Shown here one piece after another: positions 18,003 to 27,803 of a stretch of 64,000 nt of DNA. The notes beneath the pieces were generated by a model that did not search any database, was not told the origin of the DNA, and saw only the letters and a program-made list of their open reading frames with translations. The stretch is taken from contig CACOCY010000006.1 in NCBI GenBank assembly GCA_902625725.1, positions 1-64,000 of the forward strand, in the 5' to 3' direction. The translations under genes were made by a program, and so were the position numbers. How positions within the stretch are numbered: position 1 is the first letter of the stretch; each line of letters begins with the position of its first letter. Source of the DNA: an uncultured SAR116 cluster alpha proteobacterium (lineage in GTDB: Bacteria; Pseudomonadota; Alphaproteobacteria; Puniceispirillales; Puniceispirillaceae).

Positions 18003-19250
18003 CTAATTTCGAGTATTATTATCTTTTGGAGGTAATAAAAAGTACCCAACTGTTAATAGAACTAATATAATAGCCATTCCAAGTCTGTCATGTCCGCTTA
18101 TCATAACTATCCAGCCATACAACAAGGGTCCAATAAAGCTTGTCAATTTACCCGATACCATATAGAGACCGAACAAGCCGCCTTTGTGAACATCAGATGC
18201 CTTGAGGCTTATATATGTTCTGGAGGCGGATTGTATAGGTCCAACAAATAATCCAAGGCTAATTCCTATACACCAAAACAGAATTTTATATGGAGTAATT
18301 ATAGCTATAAGTCCACATAAAAAAAGACCAATTAAACTAAGTTTAATGGTCTTTAAAGAGCCAATATAGTCATCTATATATCCACCTATCATCGCTCCTA
18401 AACCAGCAGAAATATTTAGACAGATGGCGAATATAATGATTTCCAACTGGCTAAAGTCAAACACTTTAGTGGCATAAATTCCGCCGAAAGCAAAAAGCGT
18501 CACAAGTCCATCATTATAGGCCATTCTTGCAAAAAGAAATCGTATCAAATTGGGAATTTTGCTAGCTTCAACTAAGCTCTTTTTTAAGCTTGTGAATGTG
18601 GACTGTTGGTTTTTATTTTGCTTGCTAAACGAGGGTAGATAAATCATCATTGGCAAAGAAAAAACAAGTGCCCAGCCCGCGGCGAATAACATTGTAGCAC
18701 GTATATGTTCTGATTCTGATTTATCGAGAGAAAATATTGGTTTTTCCGGTAGAATGAAGACTGCTAGAACTATAGCTAAGGCGATTACTGCTCCAACGTA
18801 TCCACCACCCCACGCAAGACCAGATAAAGCACCGATATTATCCTTTTTTATCATTTTACTTAGCAATGCATTATAAAAAACAAAACTACTTTCTAGAAAA
18901 AATATAGATATTGCAGAAAAAATTATTGCATAGCTAATGAAGCCTGCTTCTGGTCGGGCAAACCACAATAATCCAGTTGCTAGTGACCCTATGCTAATAA
19001 ATAAAACGATTAATTCTTTAAATTTGCCGGAACTATCTGCGTAACTTCCTAAAAAAGGAGCGATTAGAGCAACTAACAATGCAGTAAGCCCGGTCATATA
19101 AGCCCATAGTACGGACCCTCCATCAGGCATGATAACTGTTGTGAAATATACCGAAAAAATAAATGTTGCATGAAGTGTTGGGACAGGAGATGAAGCCCAG
19201 TCATAAAGTGCCCAACCTATTTGTGACTTTTTTGAGTATAAATAGTCCAT
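18003..19250 (-). CDS. UMF1/Atg22-family MFS transporter
   Basis: This 415-residue membrane protein carries the UMF1 (Atg22-like) N-terminus: a short cytoplasmic start, then I-G-W-A-L-Y-D-W-A-S-S-P-V, the family hallmark, and a G-S-Y-A-D-S-S-G-K loop after the second helix. About twelve transmembrane segments are visible. Eukaryotic Atg22 exports amino acids from the vacuole; bacterial members are uncharacterised. It lies upstream of the other MFS gene on the same strand with 140 bases between, so separate transcription is likely. Confidence 0.83.
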   Translation of the reverse strand: MDYLYSKKSQIGWALYDWASSPVPTLHATFIFSVYFTTVIMPDGGSVLWAYMTGLTALLVALIAPFLGSYADSSGKFKELIVLFISIGSLATGLLWFARPEAGFISYAIIFSAISIFFLESSFVFYNALLSKMIKKDNIGALSGLAWGGGYVGAVIALAIVLAVFILPEKPIFSLDKSESEHIRATMLFAAGWALVFSLPMMIYLPSFSKQNKNQQSTFTSLKKSLVEASKIPNLIRFLFARMAYNDGLVTLFAFGGIYATKVFDFSQLEIIIFAICLNISAGLGAMIGGYIDDYIGSLKTIKLSLIGLFLCGLIAIITPYKILFWCIGISLGLFVGPIQSASRTYISLKASDVHKGGLFGLYMVSGKLTSFIGPLLYGWIVMISGHDRLGMAIILVLLTVGYFLLPPKDNNTRN

Positions 19251-19337
19251 GTGTGCAATCTTAAAATAGTAATAAATTCATAGATAGGATAAAATAAGAC
19301 ATTAACTAATTATCTTTTAAAATAAGAATACCTTTAT

Positions 19338-20927
19338 TTATTTTCGGCTTGCCGCCTCAATAAGGGACTGTGTGTAAACATGTGAGGGTTTTCGAAGGAT
19401 ATTTTGAGCAGTGTCTTTTTCAACTATCTCTCCATCTTTCATTATCATTATAGAGTGACAAACCATGCCGATAAGTGAAATATCATGGCTTATGAAAATA
19501 TAGCTGAATTCGTGACGCCCCTGAAGTTTAAGAAGTAATTCCACAATTTGTCTTTGAACAGTTACATCTAAGGCAGAGGTAGGTTCATCAAAGATAATGA
19601 TTTTTGGATTTAAAATAAGAGCTCTTGCAATGGCAATACGTTGCCTTTGCCCACCAGAGAACTCGTGGGGATAGCGCACTTGGGTATCTGGCTCTAATCC
19701 TACTTCTTTTAAAACCTCGCTCACTTTCTGGTGAAGTGTTGGGTTATCTTTATGACCATGTGCTTTTGGTCCTTCAGCGATTATCTGTCCAATAGGAAGT
19801 CTCGGTGATAATGAGCCAAAAGGGTCCTGAAAGACGATTTGTACCTTGCGACGATACGGTTTTAATAATTTAGAACTTGAGTTTGTAATTTTTTCTCCGT
19901 CACAGAAAATTGAACCCTCATGAGGTACAAGCTTTGTTAAAGCTCGTGCAAGCGTTGATTTTCCTGAACCACTCTCTCCAACTATACCAAGACTTTCTCC
20001 AGTGTGGAGTTGAAAATTTGCACTTTTAACAGCTATAATATAATCGGCTGTGCGACGTAAAAGACCTTTTCGAATGGGAAATTTTACTGTTACGTCCCTT
20101 GCTTCTAAAATCGTTTTTTTTACACCAATTAATTCGTCTTTTTTAGTTTTTAACTCGGCCTCAACTAGTGAACGAGTATAGTCAGATGCCGGACTATCAA
20201 AAATTTGTTGTTTGTCACCCTGTTCTATAATGTCTCCTTCTTTCATTACGATTACACGTCTTGCAAGCTGTCGGACTAGCCCTAAATCATGAGAAATAAA
20301 AAGCATTGCCATTCCTAATTCTCGTTGGAGGTCCAAAAGCAAATCAACGATTTGAGCTTCGATGGTAACATCTAAAGCAGTCGTAGGCTCGTCAGCAATT
20401 AACAGCTTCGGTCGATTTGCGAGTGCCATCGCAATCATAACTCTCTGTCTTTGTCCACCTGATAGTTCGTGAGGATAACTTGATAAACGACGTTCCGCAT
20501 CTGAAATTCCAACTCTGTCGAGTAGCTCAAGAACCCGTTTGCGAAGTGCCAGTCTATCGTATTTTCCTTGGAGCCTAATTGCTTCTCCTATTTGTTTTTC
20601 AATTGTGTGCAGTGGGTTTAATGACGTCATAGGTTCCTGGAAAATAATACCGGCTTCGGTGCCACGAATTTTTGAAAAATCCGTTTCCTTTTTATTAAGG
20701 TTAGTTTGACTGTTCCATGTAATTGACCCAGAAATAATGGCGTTATCTGCCAGAAGGCCAAGACAAGCAAGCGCTGATACTGATTTGCCTGAGCCACTTT
20801 CACCGACAATCGCTAATGTCTCTCCTTCTTCAATATGGAAAGTCAATCCGTTAACTGCGTTGGTATAGATATCATTTGTCCTAAATACGATTTTTAGATT
20901 ATCTACGGATAATAATGCAGATGTCAT
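19338..20927 (-). CDS. yejF: YejF, duplex ATPase of the peptide importer YejABEF
   Basis: This 529-residue protein supplies both ATPase domains of the Yej importer, which takes up peptides and, in enterobacteria, the antibiotic microcin C. The first domain has Walker A GESGSGKS (42-49), signature L-S-G-G-Q-R-Q-R and L-L-I-A-D-E-P. The second, from about 270, has a further GESGSGKS, F-S-G-G-Q-R-Q-R and I-I-I-F-D-E-P. The start codon overlaps the yejE stop by four bases. The four-gene order and the duplex ATPase match yejABEF, distinguishing it from the opp-type operon at 10.7-15.9 kb. Confidence 0.88.
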   Translation of the reverse strand: MTSALLSVDNLKIVFRTNDIYTNAVNGLTFHIEEGETLAIVGESGSGKSVSALACLGLLADNAIISGSITWNSQTNLNKKETDFSKIRGTEAGIIFQEPMTSLNPLHTIEKQIGEAIRLQGKYDRLALRKRVLELLDRVGISDAERRLSSYPHELSGGQRQRVMIAMALANRPKLLIADEPTTALDVTIEAQIVDLLLDLQRELGMAMLFISHDLGLVRQLARRVIVMKEGDIIEQGDKQQIFDSPASDYTRSLVEAELKTKKDELIGVKKTILEARDVTVKFPIRKGLLRRTADYIIAVKSANFQLHTGESLGIVGESGSGKSTLARALTKLVPHEGSIFCDGEKITNSSSKLLKPYRRKVQIVFQDPFGSLSPRLPIGQIIAEGPKAHGHKDNPTLHQKVSEVLKEVGLEPDTQVRYPHEFSGGQRQRIAIARALILNPKIIIFDEPTSALDVTVQRQIVELLLKLQGRHEFSYIFISHDISLIGMVCHSIMIMKDGEIVEKDTAQNILRKPSHVYTQSLIEAASRK

Positions 20928-22045
20928 GAAAATGTCTTTCTAGGATCAAACGCATCACGAACTCCTTCGAATATGAAAACAAGCATCATTAACATTAACG
21001 CAAAAACAGAAAATGCAGTAAGACCAAGCCATGGTGCTTGAAGGTTTTGTTTTGCTTGAAGAGTTAATTCACCGAGAGATGGCGCAGAAGATGGTAGACC
21101 AAAACCGAGAAAATCCAGCGCAGCAAGTGAGCCAATTGCTCCTGTTACTATGAAAGGAAGCATGGTTAAGGTAGCGACCATTGCATTTGGTAGGACATGA
21201 CGAAACATTATTTTAATTGGAGATACCCCAAGAGCTTTTGCGGCTTGAATATATTCAAAATTCCTTGCCCGCAAAAATTCTGCACGCACAACACCAACAA
21301 GAGCTGTCCAGCTAAATAAAGTCATGAGAAATATAAGTAGCCAAAAATCCATTCTATAGATAGCAGCAACAATTATTATTACATATAAAGAAGGCGTTGC
21401 TCCCCAAATCTCAATAATTCTTTGCGTAAAAAGGTCTATCCTGCCGCCAAAATATCCCTGAATAGCACCCATTAAAATGCCAATTAATGATGAAAGGATG
21501 GAAACTATTATAGCAAATAAAACTGAAAGCCGAAAACCGTATATGACACGCGAGAGAACATCTCTCGCGGTATCATCTGTGCCTAAAAGGTGCCTTTTAT
21601 CTGGAGGAGAAGGTGCGGGTACATCAAGTGTATCTACGGTGGAATAGTGAAAAGGAATGAGCGGCCAGATAACAAATCCTTTATTGATTTTTCTATTTTG
21701 AATTACACTATCTTGTGCATCTGAAATTAATAACTCAGGAGCACTCCAGCACTCTTCTAAACCTCCAGTAACAATTAAGCATTCAATTTCTATATCTGAA
21801 TAAATTGCCTCTGTTTTTAGGTCTCCTCCAAACGTTTTTTCAGGATAAAAGGAAAAAATTGGCACATAAAAATTGTCTCGATACTTGATGAGAATTGGCT
21901 TGTCATTTGCAATAAACTCAGCAAATAACGATAAAATAAAACAAATAGAAAAAATGATAAGCGACCAAAAAGCACGTTTATTTTGTTTGAAATTTGTCCA
22001 ACGCCGATGACCAATATTCTGGTTTTTCCTTTTTTCGAACGTCAC
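20924..22045 (-). CDS. yejE: YejE, permease of the peptide importer
   Basis: This 373-residue inner-membrane channel subunit has the long periplasmic insertion typical of YejE after the first helix (about 45-150, with Y-P-E-K-T-F-G-G-D and the [10 protein letters not shown] segment). Five helices follow. The EAA loop [18 protein letters not shown] engages YejF. Its ends overlap yejB and yejF by four bases each, so the three genes are translationally coupled. Confidence 0.88.
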   Translation of the reverse strand: MTFEKRKNQNIGHRRWTNFKQNKRAFWSLIIFSICFILSLFAEFIANDKPILIKYRDNFYVPIFSFYPEKTFGGDLKTEAIYSDIEIECLIVTGGLEECWSAPELLISDAQDSVIQNRKINKGFVIWPLIPFHYSTVDTLDVPAPSPPDKRHLLGTDDTARDVLSRVIYGFRLSVLFAIIVSILSSLIGILMGAIQGYFGGRIDLFTQRIIEIWGATPSLYVIIIVAAIYRMDFWLLIFLMTLFSWTALVGVVRAEFLRARNFEYIQAAKALGVSPIKIMFRHVLPNAMVATLTMLPFIVTGAIGSLAALDFLGFGLPSSAPSLGELTLQAKQNLQAPWLGLTAFSVFALMLMMLVFIFEGVRDAFDPRKTFS

Positions 22046-23121
22046 GAAAGTCTCTTCTCAAAATCAATTCTTGGGTCAATCCAGATATACATTAAATCAG
22101 ATAACAAACCGATTATTAATCCAATGAGACTAAATATAAACAAAGTCCCAAATACAACTGGATAATCTCTTGCAATTGCAGCCTCAAATCCCATTCTCCC
22201 CAGTCCATCGAGCGAAAATATAGTTTCGATGATAAGAGAACTTCCAAAAAAAACTGAGATAAATACAGCAGGAAACCCCGCAATAACAATTAGCATGGCA
22301 TTTCTGAATACATGCCCATATAAAACACTTTTTTCTGTTAATCCCTTTGCCCGTGCAGTCATCACATATTGTTTTCGAATTTCATCTAGAAAAGAATTTT
22401 TTGTTAGAAGCGTTAATGTAGCGAAAGCAGAGATTGTGGAGGCGAGAACTGGAAGTGAAATATGCCAAAAATAATCAAGCACTTTTTGCCAGTAAGACAA
22501 ATCTGCAAAATCAGGTGAAGTTAAACCGCGTAAAGGAAATAATTTTAAGTAAGAGCCTCCTGCAAATAAAACTAATAATAAAATTGCAAATAAAAATCCT
22601 GGAATAGCATACCCTATAATAATAAGACTTGAAGTCCAGCTGTCGAAGGCTGTGCCATCATTTACAGCTTTTCGTATTCCTAGTGGAATAGAGATAAGAT
22701 AAGCAAGCAGGGTTGTCCATAAACCTAATGATAACGATACGGGTATTTTTTCGATAATAAGTTCTGTAACCTTAATCGAACGAAAATAGCTTTCCCCAAA
22801 ATCAAATCTAATGTAGCTCCACAACATTGTGGTGAATCGTTCTAATGGTGGTTTATCAAATCCGAATTGAATCTCGAGTTCTCTTATAAAGTCTTCAGGT
22901 AGCCCTTTGCTTCCAAGATAATTCTCTGCTTTGCTAAGATCTCTAATTTCCCCTGCACTTCCTGCAATATTGTCGAAAACAGTAACATCACTCTCTAAAC
23001 TAGCAATTATTTGTTCTACAGGACCGCCTGGTACAAATTGTACAAGCGTAAAGTTTATCAACATAATTCCGAATAAGGTAGGTAGAATTAGAAAAAGTCG
23101 TCTTAAAATATAAGATATCAT
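22042..23121 (-). CDS. yejB: YejB, permease of the peptide importer
   Basis: This 359-residue protein is the second Yej channel subunit. It opens with [15 protein letters not shown], the usual first helix of the DppB/YejB family. A long periplasmic region with the [11 protein letters not shown] segment (about 90-100) and the remaining helices follow. The EAA loop reads [14 protein letters not shown]. It follows yejA after 19 bases and overlaps yejE by four. Confidence 0.88.
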   Translation of the reverse strand: MISYILRRLFLILPTLFGIMLINFTLVQFVPGGPVEQIIASLESDVTVFDNIAGSAGEIRDLSKAENYLGSKGLPEDFIRELEIQFGFDKPPLERFTTMLWSYIRFDFGESYFRSIKVTELIIEKIPVSLSLGLWTTLLAYLISIPLGIRKAVNDGTAFDSWTSSLIIIGYAIPGFLFAILLLVLFAGGSYLKLFPLRGLTSPDFADLSYWQKVLDYFWHISLPVLASTISAFATLTLLTKNSFLDEIRKQYVMTARAKGLTEKSVLYGHVFRNAMLIVIAGFPAVFISVFFGSSLIIETIFSLDGLGRMGFEAAIARDYPVVFGTLFIFSLIGLIIGLLSDLMYIWIDPRIDFEKRLS

Positions 23122-23140
23122 TTATGCTTTCTCTTCAGCT

Positions 23141-25012
23141 CTACAACGCACCTTTGGATTTAAGATCATTGAAAGCAGTTTCGTCAAACCACCAAAAATC
23201 TAGTGTTCCAAGGTCATAAGGAGGTAGTTTTTCTGGGTATCTATACATATCATAATAAGCAATCGTGTGTTGTTTCTTGAACCATTGAGGGATCCAAAAG
23301 ATTTCGGCCCGTAATAGTCTGTCAAATGCACGAGTTGCGTTATTAAGAGTTTCACGATCTTTTGCTGCTAAAATATTTTCTATTAAACTGTCGGCAGCAG
23401 GGCTACTATACCCGCTTAAGTTAAAAATCGAGTAATTTGCTGACTCCGAACCAAAATACTGTTTTAGAGAGGAGCCAGAGGTTAATGAAGTCCTAAAATT
23501 GCCAACTAACATATCAAAATCAAAATTGCGCTCTCTTTCTGTCATTTGTGCATTATCTATCCGGGTATGTATCGCATCAACACCAAGTTGTTGAAGATTT
23601 TCTACGAACGGATTAATAACTCTGTCGAATGCCTGTGAGTCGTTTAATATTTCTAATCTGAGTGTTTCGCCTAGCTGATTGCGCCTCACACCATCATCGC
23701 CAACAATCCAGCCCGCTTCATCTAGCAATTTCGAGGCTAAACGCAGATTTTTTCGATCAAGCTGACGTTCAGAAGATTGTGGTGCTAATTTAGCCTCCTC
23801 ACTGAATACCGTTTGAGGTAAGCTTCCCTTTAGCGGATCTAGAAAAACTAATTCATCTTCACTTGGTAACCCCTCAGCTTTTAGGTAGCTATTTTCCCAG
23901 AAAGAGTGAATGCGCTCATATATTCCGAAAAAAAGGGTCTTATTTGACCATTCAAAATTGAACATCATTCCAATCGCTTCACGTACGCGTATATCTTTAA
24001 ATTGCTCTTTTCTAAGGTTGAAAATAAATGATTGTCCAGATGCTAATGTCCCATCTGGTGGTGTATCTTTTTTTACCCATCCCTTTTCAACTGAAGGAAA
24101 GTCATATCCAGTGGCCCAAATTTTTGAAGATGCTTCATTTCTAAAAGTATAAGCGCCAGACTTAAAGCCCTCGAATGCGCTATTATAGTCAGCAAAATAT
24201 TCTATTCGTATTTTATCAAAATTGTGGCGTCCTTTATTCAAAGGTAGATCTCGAGCCCAATAATTAGGGTTGCGCTTATAAATGATTTGCTGACCTACAT
24301 CGATTGAATCTAGAACATATGGTCCTGAGCCAATTGCTGGAGTAAGAGAGGAGGCTTCAAAATCAGCACCAGTATCTAAGTAGTATTGTTTAGAGAATAT
24401 CGGCAAACCGCCCACCATTTGAGGTAGGTCACGTGTTGGAACATTATCTTTAAATACAAATTTCACTCGGTGTGAATTTAAAGCTTCTGCACTTTCAACT
24501 TCTTTCTCAATCACCGCTCTAAAAGAAGGAAGTCCTTTATCACGGAGAATTTCGTAAGAAAACACTACATCTTCAGCTGTTAGAGGTGTACCGTCAGAAA
24601 ATTTAGCTTCCGGACGAAGGTTGAAAATGACTTCGCTTCTATCTTCCGGATATTCCATTGAATATGCAACAAGACCGTAAGCGGAATCCGGTTCGTCCGC
24701 AGTACCCTCTAGTAAAGTCTCAAAAAATATTGATGAAAGACTCCCCGCTCTTCCTTTGGTGCTGTAGGGGTGCATAGAGTCAAAGGAGCCAAAACCCCAA
24801 ATCGATATTTCACCACCCTTAGGTGCATTCGGGTTTACATAATCTAAATGAGGAAAATTAGCTGGATATTTTAGCTCACCAAATGTCGAAATCCCATGCG
24901 ATTTTATTGTGTCTGAATAAGCCAATTTGGATGTTAGATTAGCATAAAACGGAAGGATAGAGATAGTAAATAAAACATAAAGGCTTAACGAATGAAGACC
25001 AATTTTGTACAT
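23141..25012 (-). CDS. yejA: YejA, substrate-binding protein of the peptide importer
   Basis: This protein of about 623 residues is the periplasmic receptor of the Yej importer and belongs to family 5 solute-binding proteins. The frame is open upstream to 25081, but the ATG at 25012 is preferred. It has AGGA nine bases before it and yields a normal signal peptide (M-Y-K-I-G-L-H, then a hydrophobic stretch to about 28). The mature part has the YejA-type start H-G-I-S-T-F-G-E-L-K-Y and F-S-D-G-T-P-L-T-A-E-D-V. It is the first gene of yejABEF. Confidence 0.87.
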   Translation of the reverse strand: MYKIGLHSLSLYVLFTISILPFYANLTSKLAYSDTIKSHGISTFGELKYPANFPHLDYVNPNAPKGGEISIWGFGSFDSMHPYSTKGRAGSLSSIFFETLLEGTADEPDSAYGLVAYSMEYPEDRSEVIFNLRPEAKFSDGTPLTAEDVVFSYEILRDKGLPSFRAVIEKEVESAEALNSHRVKFVFKDNVPTRDLPQMVGGLPIFSKQYYLDTGADFEASSLTPAIGSGPYVLDSIDVGQQIIYKRNPNYWARDLPLNKGRHNFDKIRIEYFADYNSAFEGFKSGAYTFRNEASSKIWATGYDFPSVEKGWVKKDTPPDGTLASGQSFIFNLRKEQFKDIRVREAIGMMFNFEWSNKTLFFGIYERIHSFWENSYLKAEGLPSEDELVFLDPLKGSLPQTVFSEEAKLAPQSSERQLDRKNLRLASKLLDEAGWIVGDDGVRRNQLGETLRLEILNDSQAFDRVINPFVENLQQLGVDAIHTRIDNAQMTERERNFDFDMLVGNFRTSLTSGSSLKQYFGSESANYSIFNLSGYSSPAADSLIENILAAKDRETLNNATRAFDRLLRAEIFWIPQWFKKQHTIAYYDMYRYPEKLPPYDLGTLDFWWFDETAFNDLKSKGAL

Positions 25013-25081
25013 AATAAATGTTCCTAAATAGCAAAATAATTGTCTGATAAAATTATAATTTAGTTTTTGATAAGAATACAA

Positions 25082-25483
25082 TACCCATCGAAATGACTGT
25101 CATGATGAAAAACTGATATTTCTTTTCTAATTTAAATTTGTAACAATTTTTTTAATAAAAATTACAATATATACGACTAATAAAACTCATCAGATTGATA
25201 AAATCAAACAAGATTAAGATTTATACTTCAAGAGCTTTATACCGTGATAAAAATATACCTTTTGACCAATTTAAAAAAAAGATAGCATTTAAAATCCTCT
25301 CCATATTTCTAGATACATTCATCTACTTTTTCGTGATTTTGAATATATGGGCTATCTTCTTTCAAAGCTTGTTCGAAAAATATGCTGTATTATTTAAGCG
25401 TCGGCCAAGATGAGTAATTTGTCGCATCAGAACAATCATAAATGTTTTCATGACATTATTTATGGTTTTTTCAAGATAACTAG
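25082..25483. other. Intergenic region between divergent yejA and the GcvT-family gene
   Basis: About 400 AT-rich bases hold the divergent promoters of the yej operon and the DmdA-like gene. A 72-codon frame at 25195-25413 starts with TTG, has no Shine-Dalgarno and resembles nothing I know, so it is not called. No RNA gene or terminator was recognised. Confidence 0.5.
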
Positions 25484-25492
25484 GTGTTAACT

Positions 25493-26659
25493 ATGATAAA
25501 AGTTGTAAATAACCGTGATTTTGGGTTTGGGATGCAAATTCGGAAATCCCCTTTTTTTAAAGCCACAAAAAGATGGGGTGCTACCCAATTCTCAGTATAC
25601 AATCATATGTATATTCCAAGGTCTTTCGGGAACCCTGAAAAAAATTTTTGGAACTTAGTGAAAAAAGCTACTTTGAGCGACGTTTCAGTGCAAAGACAAG
25701 TAGAAATTAAAGGACCCGATGCGGCAAAGTTTGTTCAAGTGTTAACTCCACGAAATCTGTCTAAATGTCAAGTTGGTCAATGTAAATATATACTAATTAC
25801 AAATGTTGATGGCGGTATCTTGAATGACCCAGTTTTGTTGAGATTGGCAGAGAATCATTTTTGGCTCTCCCTATCTGATAGTGATATTCTGCTCTGGGCG
25901 CAGGGTGTTGCAATAAATTCTGGTTTTGATGTCGATATATGTGAACCTGATGTATCTCCATTACAACTTCAAGGTCCTCTCTCGGGTGAGATAATGGAAG
26001 CCATATTTGGCAAAACCATTAGAGAGCTCAAGTATTATTGGTTACGAGAATTTAGTCTTCTAGGAATATCTGTAATTGTTTCAAGAACTGGATGGTCGAG
26101 TGAGTTGGGCTATGAAATTTATTTATGTGATCATAATCATGCTGACGAAATATGGGAACACATTATGAAAATTGGCCAGCCACTTGGTTTGGAACCTGGC
26201 CATACTTCCTCAATTCGGCGCATAGAAGGCGGAATGCTCTCATACCACGCAGATATGAACGCAAATACCAACCCATATGAGCTAGGATTAGATAGATTGG
26301 TTGATCTAGATATGGAGGCTGACTTTATCGGCAAAGATGCATTGATACGCATATCTCAAAAAGGGGTGTCTCGAAAGCAGGTTGGTATAGAAATAGAGGG
26401 TGACAGGCTTGAGGATGTAAATAATGAATTTTGGCATATTTTTATAAAAACAAAGTATATCGGCTATGTTACCTCTGCAATTTACTCTCCAAGGCTTCAA
26501 AAAAATATTGCTTTAGCCATGGTTCAAATTGATTATAGTAATATTGGATTAAAGGCAGAAGTGCATACACCTTTCGGTTCTCGAAAATTAAGAATTGTTG
26601 AAAAACCGTTTTATGACCCCCAAAAAAAATTAGCAGTTAGAGAAAAAACAGTAGGCTAA
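25493..26659 (+). CDS. GcvT-family tetrahydrofolate-dependent demethylase, DmdA-like
   Basis: This 388-residue protein belongs to the glycine-cleavage T-protein family and closely resembles DMSP demethylase DmdA and its nearest relatives, which move a methyl group from a methylated sulfur or nitrogen compound to tetrahydrofolate. Recognisable DmdA-like stretches are R-K-S-P-F-F, S-V-Y-N-H-M, D-V-S-V-Q-R-Q-V-E-I-K-G, the S-D-S-D-I-L-L-W-A segment and R-R-I-E-G-G-M-L-S-Y. F-I-G-K-D-A-L precedes the C-terminal barrel. Length is close to DmdA (about 370). The frame opens with GTG at 25484; ATG at 25493 is preferred. The next gene is a crotonase-like protein, but the other DMSP genes (dmdB, dmdC) are absent, so dimethylglycine- or sarcosine-type substrates stay possible. 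Confidence 0.72.
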   Translation: MIKVVNNRDFGFGMQIRKSPFFKATKRWGATQFSVYNHMYIPRSFGNPEKNFWNLVKKATLSDVSVQRQVEIKGPDAAKFVQVLTPRNLSKCQVGQCKYILITNVDGGILNDPVLLRLAENHFWLSLSDSDILLWAQGVAINSGFDVDICEPDVSPLQLQGPLSGEIMEAIFGKTIRELKYYWLREFSLLGISVIVSRTGWSSELGYEIYLCDHNHADEIWEHIMKIGQPLGLEPGHTSSIRRIEGGMLSYHADMNANTNPYELGLDRLVDLDMEADFIGKDALIRISQKGVSRKQVGIEIEGDRLEDVNNEFWHIFIKTKYIGYVTSAIYSPRLQKNIALAMVQIDYSNIGLKAEVHTPFGSRKLRIVEKPFYDPQKKLAVREKTVG

Positions 26660-26744
26660 AATAATAATTTTAGTTGATTCACTGCTACGAAGCATACAAT
26701 CATCTAATGTGAATGATGATTCGGTGCTGTTTCGGAGAAAGATA

Positions 26745-27548
26745 ATGATAAATGGTCAAAATGATATGGTGGTAGAAGAATTATCCAATGGTATTATGCG
26801 TCTCATTTTAAATGACGAGAAACGTCGAAACGCTCTTTCAGAGCGTATGCTTGATATATTACATTCTAAAATAATAGCTTCGGCAGAAAATTCTGAAATT
26901 CGGGTGGTTATAATAAGTGCGAATGGGCCAGTCTTTTGTGCAGGGCACGACCTAAAGGAAATTACTCAAGCACGTAAAAATAAAAATAAGGGCGTTATCT
27001 ATTTTAAAAAACTATTCGATAAATGCAGTGAACTTATGAAATTGATTTTAGCAAACCCAAAACCTGTGATAGCTGAGGTGGATGGTATCGCCACGGCAGC
27101 TGGTTGTCAGTTGGTTGCTACCTGTGATCTAGCAGTTGCCTCGCACTCCTCAAAATTTGCAACACCCGGTGTGAACATTGGATTGTTTTGTTCTACTCCT
27201 ATGGTTGCTTTGTCTAGAAATGTAACAAATAAACATGCCATGGAAATGTTACTTACTGGAGATTTCGTTGATAGTAATAGGGCTGAACAAATCGGATTGA
27301 TAAATTGTTCTTATCCAAGTGATGTACTAAGTGCACAGGTTAACGAAATTGCGCGCAAAATTGCTTCCAAATCGAGTATTACTCTGGCTGTCGGGAAGAA
27401 AGCATTTTATAAACAGTCGGAAATGACTTTAAGTGACGCTTATGCTCATACCTCTGAAGTTATGGTTGATAATATGCTTAAAAAAGACGCAGAAGAGGGT
27501 ATTTCTGCTTTTTTGACAAAAAGGAAGCCTGAGTGGCAGGATAAATAA
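26745..27548 (+). CDS. Enoyl-CoA hydratase/isomerase family protein, ECHDC3-like, without catalytic glutamates
   Basis: This protein of about 267 residues has the crotonase fold: F-C-A-G-H-D-L-K-E (oxyanion-hole region) and D-G-I-A-T-A-A-G-C-Q-L-V-A. In active hydratases the last motif has E after G-G-G-C and a second E in the next strand; here they are Q and G (A-A-G-C-Q and F-A-T-P-G-V). That pattern, with G-L-F-C-S-T-P, is typical of the ECHDC3 branch, whose reaction is not firmly established. The frame extends upstream to a GTG at 26709. The ATG at 26745 has GGAG seven bases before it and is preferred. It follows the DmdA-like gene by 85 bases. Confidence 0.8.
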   Translation: MINGQNDMVVEELSNGIMRLILNDEKRRNALSERMLDILHSKIIASAENSEIRVVIISANGPVFCAGHDLKEITQARKNKNKGVIYFKKLFDKCSELMKLILANPKPVIAEVDGIATAAGCQLVATCDLAVASHSSKFATPGVNIGLFCSTPMVALSRNVTNKHAMEMLLTGDFVDSNRAEQIGLINCSYPSDVLSAQVNEIARKIASKSSITLAVGKKAFYKQSEMTLSDAYAHTSEVMVDNMLKKDAEEGISAFLTKRKPEWQDK

Positions 27549-27803
27549 CATCATTTTTAAAAAGCATTACAAGTTAAGAAATTCAGCGATATTATGTTAA
27601 ATATTTATGGCTAGTGGCTAAAAAAACACTTCTAATTATCAATAATTAACGCCATTAATTTTTATGAATATGCTGCAAGAGTTTATCTTGAAAAAACTGA
27701 CATAATTCTTACCTCAGTTGTATATGCAATAACTACATATTATCCACAAGAGTAAAGAATTGCCTTGCCCAAAAATGAATCATTTGGAAATGGTAATTTT
27801 AAT

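Noticed and set aside
25195-25413. 72-codon frame between yejA and the DmdA-like gene
   Set aside because: TTG start, no Shine-Dalgarno, lysine/phenylalanine-rich translation typical of AT-rich non-coding DNA, no recognisable family.
26745-27548. Annotation as methylthioacryloyl-CoA hydratase (DmdD) because of the DmdA-like neighbour
   Set aside because: Both catalytic glutamates are missing and the motifs fit the ECHDC3 branch.
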